A stretch of 64,000 bases of DNA from SZUA-309 sp965233675 (GTDB taxonomy: Bacteria > Pseudomonadota > Gammaproteobacteria > Pseudomonadales > Azotimanducaceae): the NCBI GenBank assembly GCA_965233675.1, contig OZ247498.1, forward strand, positions 1,116,001 through 1,180,000, in the 5' to 3' direction. This document shows positions 59,503 through 64,000 of this stretch, piece after piece. The notes under the pieces were generated by a model. That model ran no database searches. It was not told the origin of the DNA and saw only the letters and a list, made by a program, of their open reading frames with translations. How positions within the stretch are numbered: position 1 is the stretch's first letter; the number at the start of each line of letters is the position of its first letter. The position numbers were made by a program, and so were the translations under genes.

Positions 59503-59693
59503 CCCGTGCCTTCCCTAGCGATCCGCTCAGCTTCTTCAACAGGCACAAAATCTTTCGCGCCGACCTTGACTGTCCGGAGCTTGCCTTCCTGTTTGAGCTT
59601 GCGTGCGGTGTGGTAGTGGATGCCGATTTTGTCGGCGTACTCTTTGATCGGGATGAGGTATTCCCGCGTTGGGGCAGGTGAGTCAGACATCAC
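59499..59693 (-). CDS. Small HTH protein, excisionase or MerR type
   Basis: 64 residues. One winged HTH (LIPIKEYADKIGIHYHTARKLKQ ... RTVKVGAKDFVPVEEAERIA), like excisionases. It heads the operon that runs left to the terminase-like gene. Upstream lies a CCGTT-N9-AACGG dyad (59701-59719) that may be its operator, and a poly-T hairpin close to 59746-59775. Confidence 0.7.
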   Translation of the reverse strand: MMSDSPAPTREYLIPIKEYADKIGIHYHTARKLKQEGKLRTVKVGAKDFVPVEEAERIAREGTG

Positions 59694-59767
59694 ATTCCGT
59701 CCGTTTTGGTGTAGAACGGATGCCTATTCAATAGACGTAGATCGCAGGTAGTGAAATTTTTTTTTCG

Positions 59768-60238
59768 CTACCTTTTTTTGCGTTTCCCTCTCTGGCCTCG
59801 GCCTTCGTGCTCAAGGACCATTTGTTTGACTGATTCCTGCGAAGTGTTAAATCGGTCGGCGACTCTTTTGTAGCATTCTTTCCAAGATGTGGCGGCGCCT
59901 TCGACTCCGTCTTTCCATCGTTGAACTTCGTGGTAGTAGTTCAACAGCTTGTAGTTGCGATTTACCGCATCCGCTGCGCTTCCGGTGCGCTTGCTGTCAT
60001 CATAGGCCAGTAGGTCAATGTACGGAGAGAGCAGCTCGTAAACCTCAATCGGCAGCTCACCCATCGCGCGAGCGGTACGCCATGCCCGCCAGATGTGCTC
60101 GACTTTTCCGTTCTGTTCGAACAATTGCAGCTCGACGCGAATCTCAGAGATGAGAAATGTCCACACTGTCGCCTGATCTTGGTCAGACTTGAGCCGCTCG
60201 AGCAGCTCGCCGGGCTCATGTTCGTGAAATTCCTTCAT
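59768..60238 (-). CDS. Hypothetical protein following integrase (island 2)
   Basis: 156 residues from ATG 60238, 4 nt after the integrase stop. Helical, with many Trp and Tyr (EHIWRAWRTARAMGELPIEV) and a very basic end (EGRGQRGKRKKR). Holds the same slot as the 199-residue gene in island 1 but without visible similarity. Function unknown. Confidence 0.6.
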   Translation of the reverse strand: MKEFHEHEPGELLERLKSDQDQATVWTFLISEIRVELQLFEQNGKVEHIWRAWRTARAMGELPIEVYELLSPYIDLLAYDDSKRTGSAADAVNRNYKLLNYYHEVQRWKDGVEGAATSWKECYKRVADRFNTSQESVKQMVLEHEGRGQRGKRKKR

Positions 60239-60242
60239 ATCG

Positions 60243-61391
60243 TCACAGCGTCTCAATCTCCGCCAAGCGATCCTCTACCCGGCTGCGGATGTACTTGTGG
60301 TAGTTCTTGTCGATGTAGTCGATGGAGGTGCCGGCCAGCTTGGCCACGGTGCCCACGTCGATCCCGCCGGTCAGCCAGTCCGCAATACAGCAGTGCCGCA
60401 TGGTGTAAGTCACGGTTTCCGGGTGCACTTTAGCCTTCGTTCTCGCCTGTTTGATCAGTCGCACCCAGCGTCCGTGGCCGCGATCTGAGTACCAGGTTTC
60501 GCCTTGCCAGGTCATCAGGGGCTGGTTGCCGATGCGGTCGCCAACCATGCTCCTGAAGAACAGCAGCGCCTTGGCGGAGAGGGGGAAGAAGCGTTCTTTG
60601 CCGTCTGCCGTCTTGCCCTTGAAGTAGACCAGCCGCAAGGTGCCGGTTCGGGTATCCAGGTCGGAGATCTTGGCGTTGGCGAGCTCCTGGGGGCGGGCGC
60701 CGGTAAACAGCAATCCCCGGAGAAAATTCGCCAGGTCCGGATCGGAAGCGTTGATCAGGTCGCGGCGTTGTTGAACCGACAGGTAAACGTCTCTGGATTC
60801 CGTGGCACCAGAAACCTGTTCTACGTGGCACCAGGCATCGTTCGAGGCCACTATGTTCGTCCGGTGGGCGAAGTTCAGCGCCGCTTTCAGCGTCTTCAGA
60901 TTGCGGTTGGTGTGGGCAGGGGTGGACTGCTTGGCGAGCCTGTTACGCCAGTTCAGCACGTCCTGGGGCTGAAGCTCATCGAGCTTCTTATCGCCGAACG
61001 TGGTGCCATACACCAGCGCCTTGAATCGCTTCTCAGCATCCACGGCCGTTTTCTCGCCTTTCTGCACTCGCCGGTCGTCAACGTATAGGCGGCAGGCTTC
61101 CTCGACGCTGCCAGCCTTGATGACGCCAGCGTTGCACTGGTCCCACCAATCTCTGGCCTGTTTCAGAGCCTTGTCGTAGGGAAGGGCAGCAACGTCACCG
61201 AGACGGCGATAGTTCTGCTTGCCGTCAGCACCCCTGAAACGCGCTATGAAGCTCTCTGTGCCGTTCTCGGTTCGCCGGTAGCCGAGGTAACAACCTTCAC
61301 TGATTCGGAGCCAGTGCGGCTCCCTTCGAGTGGGTAGGGCGGCACGGCCTTTGATGGTGTCGATGCGCAAGGTCAGCGTTTCCAGATACAC
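60243..61391 (-). CDS. int: Tyrosine integrase of island 2
   Basis: 382 residues, GTG start at 61391. Catalytic Arg233 (FTGARPQELANA), Lys around 258-260, Arg332-His333 (TYTMRHCC) and nucleophile Tyr364 (IDKNYHKY). The first His of the usual HxxR is Tyr, and the LGH-type His is Thr (LAGTS), substitutions seen in some related integrases. Not closely similar to the island 1 enzyme, matching their different tRNA targets. Overlaps the upstream small gene by 19 bp. Confidence 0.92.
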   Translation of the reverse strand: MYLETLTLRIDTIKGRAALPTRREPHWLRISEGCYLGYRRTENGTESFIARFRGADGKQNYRRLGDVAALPYDKALKQARDWWDQCNAGVIKAGSVEEACRLYVDDRRVQKGEKTAVDAEKRFKALVYGTTFGDKKLDELQPQDVLNWRNRLAKQSTPAHTNRNLKTLKAALNFAHRTNIVASNDAWCHVEQVSGATESRDVYLSVQQRRDLINASDPDLANFLRGLLFTGARPQELANAKISDLDTRTGTLRLVYFKGKTADGKERFFPLSAKALLFFRSMVGDRIGNQPLMTWQGETWYSDRGHGRWVRLIKQARTKAKVHPETVTYTMRHCCIADWLTGGIDVGTVAKLAGTSIDYIDKNYHKYIRSRVEDRLAEIETL

Positions 61392-61633
61392 CGATGTTCG
61401 TTATGAACGTCGAAAACACTCGCGCCGGCCTGATGCCTCGTCGCCCACAGTAGTGCTTGAGCCTTGTCATTCGTCGTCCGGCAGCGGCCGTTGTCGTGAT
61501 AGAGAACCTCGTACCGCGGATAGAGTTTTGGGTTTTCGCCCTTGAATCGAGCCAGTTTGTTACTGAACTCGTCGGCTTTCTTCACTCGTCCCTGCTCGGC
61601 CTCGTACTCATCCTTGTCGATTCGCTTGGACAT
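61373..61633 (-). CDS. Small gene between att site and integrase (island 2)
   Basis: 86 residues, charged (SKRIDKDEYEAEQGRVKKADEF) with a beta-rich end. Overlaps the integrase start, so the integrase is translated together with it, the same arrangement as in island 1. Not recognised. Confidence 0.55.
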   Translation of the reverse strand: MSKRIDKDEYEAEQGRVKKADEFSNKLARFKGENPKLYPRYEVLYHDNGRCRTTNDKAQALLWATRHQAGASVFDVHNEHRCIWKR

Positions 61634-61639
61634 AGATTT

Positions 61640-61665
61640 TTCCGTATACGGAATCTGTACGGAAT
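61640..61665. promoter_or_regulatory. Palindrome and right arm-type repeat pair of island 2
   Basis: Perfect 14-bp palindrome TTCCGTATACGGAA (61640-61653) plus a further half-site; TACGGAAT occurs at 61647 and 61658, 11 bp apart. Same repeat as at 52930-52950. Lies 7 bp before the first gene, so it may serve both integrase binding and autoregulation. Confidence 0.6.
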
Positions 61666-61755
61666 TATCGGTTGTTATTCTTTCTCATTCAATGATATTT
61701 TCGTCAATGAAAACAGGGGTTTTCTAGAGTCGAAGTCCTCTGTTTAGGGGGATAT

Positions 61756-61770
61756 TTGGTGCCCAGGGCG
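61756..61770. repeat. Right attachment site of island 2
   Basis: TTGGTGCCCAGGGCG, identical to 52875-52889, forming the 3' end of tRNA-Leu(UAG). Confidence 0.75.
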
Positions 61771-61842
61771 AGAGTCGAACTCGCACGCAACTTGTGCACT
61801 GGAACCTAAATCCAGCTTGTCTACCAGTTCCAACACCTGGGC
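61757..61842 (-). tRNA. tRNA-Leu (UAG)
   Basis: 86 nt with encoded CCA. Acceptor GCCCAGG/CCTGGGC, anticodon stem TGGA/TCCA with loop carrying TAG (GGATTTAGGTTCC), long variable arm of class II tRNAs. No intron, unlike the UAA tRNA. Intact after island insertion. Confidence 0.95.
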
Positions 61843-62052
61843 GCAGTGCGCATAGTAGACCGCCAGACCCCGCATTACACGTCGATGGCGGTCTGAAGGT
61901 CGAAATCGAGCGGGATCGCGTCCCCGGGTCACGGCTCGCCTGATAGATGACAGTTTCTTGAATTTTTAACACCCTCAGGCGATTCGAAACCTGACGGTCA
62001 TAATTTGTGCATAGAGTCCGCGCTTTTCGCAACCTGCCAGTTGGAGAGCGCT

Positions 62053-64000
62053 ATGTCGGGCCGAATTTCCGTCTTGATGACGGGAGCAACGCTTCTGTTT
62101 TTAACCACCACCGCCTTTGCAGACGGACGACTGCAGGGCCGGGTCGTGACTGGCGAAGTCGCCACAAATCTCGAAGGTGCAGTGGTCCGGATCGCTGAGA
62201 TCGACCGTACCGTCACCACCGCCAGAGACGGCCGGTTTTCCTTCGGCCAGATTCCGGCCGGCGCTTATGAGATGACGGTCAGTTATCTGGGCGCCGTTGC
62301 CAGCACCCAGCAGGTGACGATCAGCGAAGGACAGACCGAAAACCTGGAGATCTCCATGGGGGGTATCACCGAGGAGATCATCGTTCAGGGTTATCGTTCC
62401 GGCACGGCGAGTGCCCTCAATCAGCAGCGAGCTGCAGACACCCTGACCAGCGTCGTCTCAGCGGACGACATCGGCGCGCTTCCGGATCTGAACGTGGCAG
62501 AAGCCGTGCAGCGGGTTCCCGGCGTCTTCCTCGAGCGGGACCAGGGTGAGGGCCGGTACATCGGTATTCGCGGGATGGATCCGAACCTGAATACGACGAC
62601 CATCAACGGCATGCTGGTGCCTTCCCCCGACTCCGGCGCCCGTTCCGTGGCGCTTGATGTCATTCCGTCCGACCTCCTGGAAGGACTGGAGATCACCAAG
62701 ACCTTCACCCCGGACATGGACCTGAGCGCCATCGGCGGCAACGTCAATGTGCGCGCGCTGTCCGCCTATGATCGAGGTGATCGTTCCCTCTCACTGAGTG
62801 CAGAGGGGAGTTTTAATGAACTCGTGGACGAGACCAGCCCCAAGCTGGCCGCCTCCTGGACCAACCTGTTCGATATCGGCGGTGGCAGTGACAATCTGGG
62901 TGTGGCTGCGGCCATCTCCTGGTTTGATCGTGACTTCGGCAGCGACAACATCGAAACGGGTGGCGGTTGGCCGGATGATCTGGAAACCGTGGGTGGCCAG
63001 GTGTTCCGAGGCGCGGAAGAAATAGAGCAGCGCAGCTATTCCGTGAATCGTGAACGATTGGGTGCCGCGCTCAACTTCGACTACCACGCGGATCGAGGCA
63101 ACTATTACTGGCGTAGTCTGTATTCAGAATTCAGCGACCAGGAATACCGGACCGGCAACACCTATACCTTCGACGATGGCGAAGCCACCTCCGGCAGTGA
63201 TCACAGCGCCAGCTGGGAAGGGGCAACGGTGGAGAAGGCCATGAAGGACCGTCTCGAAGAGCAGGACATCCTCTCCACCATGATTGGTGGCGAGAACGAC
63301 TTCGAGGTCTGGCGGGTCGATTACAGCTATGGCTACTCTTACAGCCGTGAGCGGGAGCCGGACCGCCTTGATACGACGTTCGTGGCCGAAGACCTCCAGA
63401 TCGGCTACACCGACATCGGTCAGATTCCGGAGTTGTTCGGAGAAGAAGCCGTCTACGAGGCGGCCAGTTACGAACTCGATGAGTTCGAACATCTGGATGG
63501 CGATGCGGAAGACCGGTCCCACAACCTCAAATTCAACGTAACCCGTGATCTGTTTCTCGGGGGCTACAACGGCGACATCAAGTTTGGCCTCAGCTACCGC
63601 ACCCGTGAGAAAACCTATGATGCGGATGTGGGCGTTTACGGAGATCCGAACGGCTCGTCCCTCACCCCGTTTGCCACGCCGGCACCACGATACGGCATCG
63701 GCCGCTTCGGTCCGGGCATCAGTGCTTCGGGCCTGCGCCGCTACTTCGAGCAGAACTTCGCAGACCTGGAGTTCGACGAGGAAGACAGCCTGATCGAGTC
63801 GAATGTGAGCAACTACGAGTTGAACGAGGACGTGACCGCGGCCTACCTCATGAGCACTTTCGAGCATGGGGGCTGGCGGGTTCTCTATGGCGTCCGCTAT
63901 GAAGACACGGACTTCGACGCCCTTGGCACCCGACTGGTGGTGGACGACGTGACCGGTGGGGGCGATGCCGCACTGGTGCCGGCGCCGTTCGAGAAGCAAT
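62053..64000 (+). CDS. TonB-dependent receptor, N-terminal part
   Basis: Outer-membrane receptor that imports a ligand using TonB energy; 649 residues seen, running past the right edge. Signal peptide residues 1-23 (MSGRISVLMTGATLLFLTTTAFA), then a carboxypeptidase-regulatory-like beta domain (GRLQGRVVTGEVATNLEGAVV to about 115), the plug domain (VVSADDIGALPDLNVAEAVQRVPGV, YIGIRGMDPNLNTTTINGM) and the start of the barrel. This build is typical of receptors for sugars or other polymers rather than siderophores; the ligand is unknown. Fits the DUF3450-ExbB-TonB operon at 7.6-12.9 kb. Confidence 0.92.
   Translation, partial: MSGRISVLMTGATLLFLTTTAFADGRLQGRVVTGEVATNLEGAVVRIAEIDRTVTTARDGRFSFGQIPAGAYEMTVSYLGAVASTQQVTISEGQTENLEISMGGITEEIIVQGYRSGTASALNQQRAADTLTSVVSADDIGALPDLNVAEAVQRVPGVFLERDQGEGRYIGIRGMDPNLNTTTINGMLVPSPDSGARSVALDVIPSDLLEGLEITKTFTPDMDLSAIGGNVNVRALSAYDRGDRSLSLSAEGSFNELVDETSPKLAASWTNLFDIGGGSDNLGVAAAISWFDRDFGSDNIETGGGWPDDLETVGGQVFRGAEEIEQRSYSVNRERLGAALNFDYHADRGNYYWRSLYSEFSDQEYRTGNTYTFDDGEATSGSDHSASWEGATVEKAMKDRLEEQDILSTMIGGENDFEVWRVDYSYGYSYSREREPDRLDTTFVAEDLQIGYTDIGQIPELFGEEAVYEAASYELDEFEHLDGDAEDRSHNLKFNVTRDLFLGGYNGDIKFGLSYRTREKTYDADVGVYGDPNGSSLTPFATPAPRYGIGRFGPGISASGLRRYFEQNFADLEFDEEDSLIESNVSNYELNEDVTAAYLMSTFEHGGWRVLYGVRYEDTDFDALGTRLVVDDVTGGGDAALVPAPFEKQ

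Larger units (their letters stand above)
52875..61770. mobile_element. Integrated element in tRNA-Leu(UAG), putative phage satellite (island 2)
   Basis: About 8.9 kb between two 15-bp copies of the tRNA 3' end. From the tRNA inward: small gene, tyrosine integrase, hypothetical, HTH, hypothetical, DUF3631 ATPase, four small genes including an HTH, HK97 major capsid protein, a terminase-small-subunit-like protein; then an NYN protein and two small genes on the opposite strand. No portal, large terminase, protease, tail or lysis gene. Same architecture as island 1 and an almost identical end gene. Named a satellite by inference; a decayed prophage is the alternative. Confidence 0.83.

Noticed and set aside
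62003..62052. Earlier start for the TonB-dependent receptor
   Set aside because: ATG 62053 with GGAGAG upstream gives an immediate signal peptide; nothing upstream improves on it.
1..64000. CRISPR arrays, rRNA genes, insertion sequences
   Set aside because: No regularly spaced repeats, rRNA motifs or transposase genes were seen; the tandem repeats found have no spacers.

Overview
The window looks like a chromosomal stretch of a GC-rich (about 60% by eye) gammaproteobacterium, probably a free-living aerobic one. The clues are PstA and PstC permeases with long N-terminal extensions, the uvrY/gacA - uvrC - pgsA gene order, a DUF3450-ExbB-ExbB-ExbD-TonB-TPR operon, and a polyhydroxyalkanoate (PHA) plus wax-ester storage cluster. 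I cannot fix the genus from sequence alone.

Layout. 1-6.0 kb: phosphate uptake and sensing operon on the minus strand (phoB-phoR-pstS-pstC-pstA, the last cut by the window edge), with Pho boxes upstream of phoB. 6.3-13 kb: a dienelactone-hydrolase-like gene, a repeat-rich spacer, then the TonB energising operon. 13-29.7 kb: ordinary housekeeping and regulation (riboflavin synthase, DUF1631 and PilZ proteins, pyrF, xthA, an HDOD-GAF histidine kinase, two acyl-CoA dehydrogenases including a glutaryl-CoA dehydrogenase, uvrY, a family 5 uracil-DNA glycosylase, uvrC, pgsA, a receiver protein with a membrane segment, purU).

29.7-39.4 kb: a small integrated element in the tRNA-Cys gene, bounded by a 45-bp direct repeat of the tRNA 3' part. 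39.6-50.7 kb: storage-lipid region (two alpha/beta hydrolases, PhaR, WS/DGAT, phasin, PHA synthase), then a zinc dehydrogenase, GYD proteins (one fused to a PlsC acyltransferase), a lipase-like protein and a HAD phosphatase. 50.8-51.16 kb: tRNA-Leu(UAA) split in its anticodon by a 273-nt group I intron closely resembling the cyanobacterial tRNA-Leu intron. 51.3-52.9 kb: a serine hydrolase and a small gene. 52.9-61.8 kb: a second integrated element, in tRNA-Leu(UAG). 62.05 kb to the end: a TonB-dependent receptor cut by the window edge.

The most interesting content is the pair of islands. Both have the same plan: tRNA and att site, paired 11-bp-period repeats that look like integrase arm sites, a small gene overlapping a tyrosine integrase, small HTH and hypothetical genes, one or two phage morphogenesis genes, a terminase-small-subunit-like gene next to a long inverted repeat, a variable cargo slot, then at the far end a nearly identical gene of about 115 codons. 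Neither has a portal, large terminase, tail or lysis gene. The tRNA-Cys island has a ClpP-type prohead-protease homologue fused to a zinc ribbon but no capsid gene; the tRNA-Leu island has an HK97-type major capsid gene but no protease. I read them as two members of one family of phage satellites, each with a different cargo (membrane and S24-like proteins versus an NYN-domain protein). That reading is inference; the att repeats, shared gene and gene order are seen directly.
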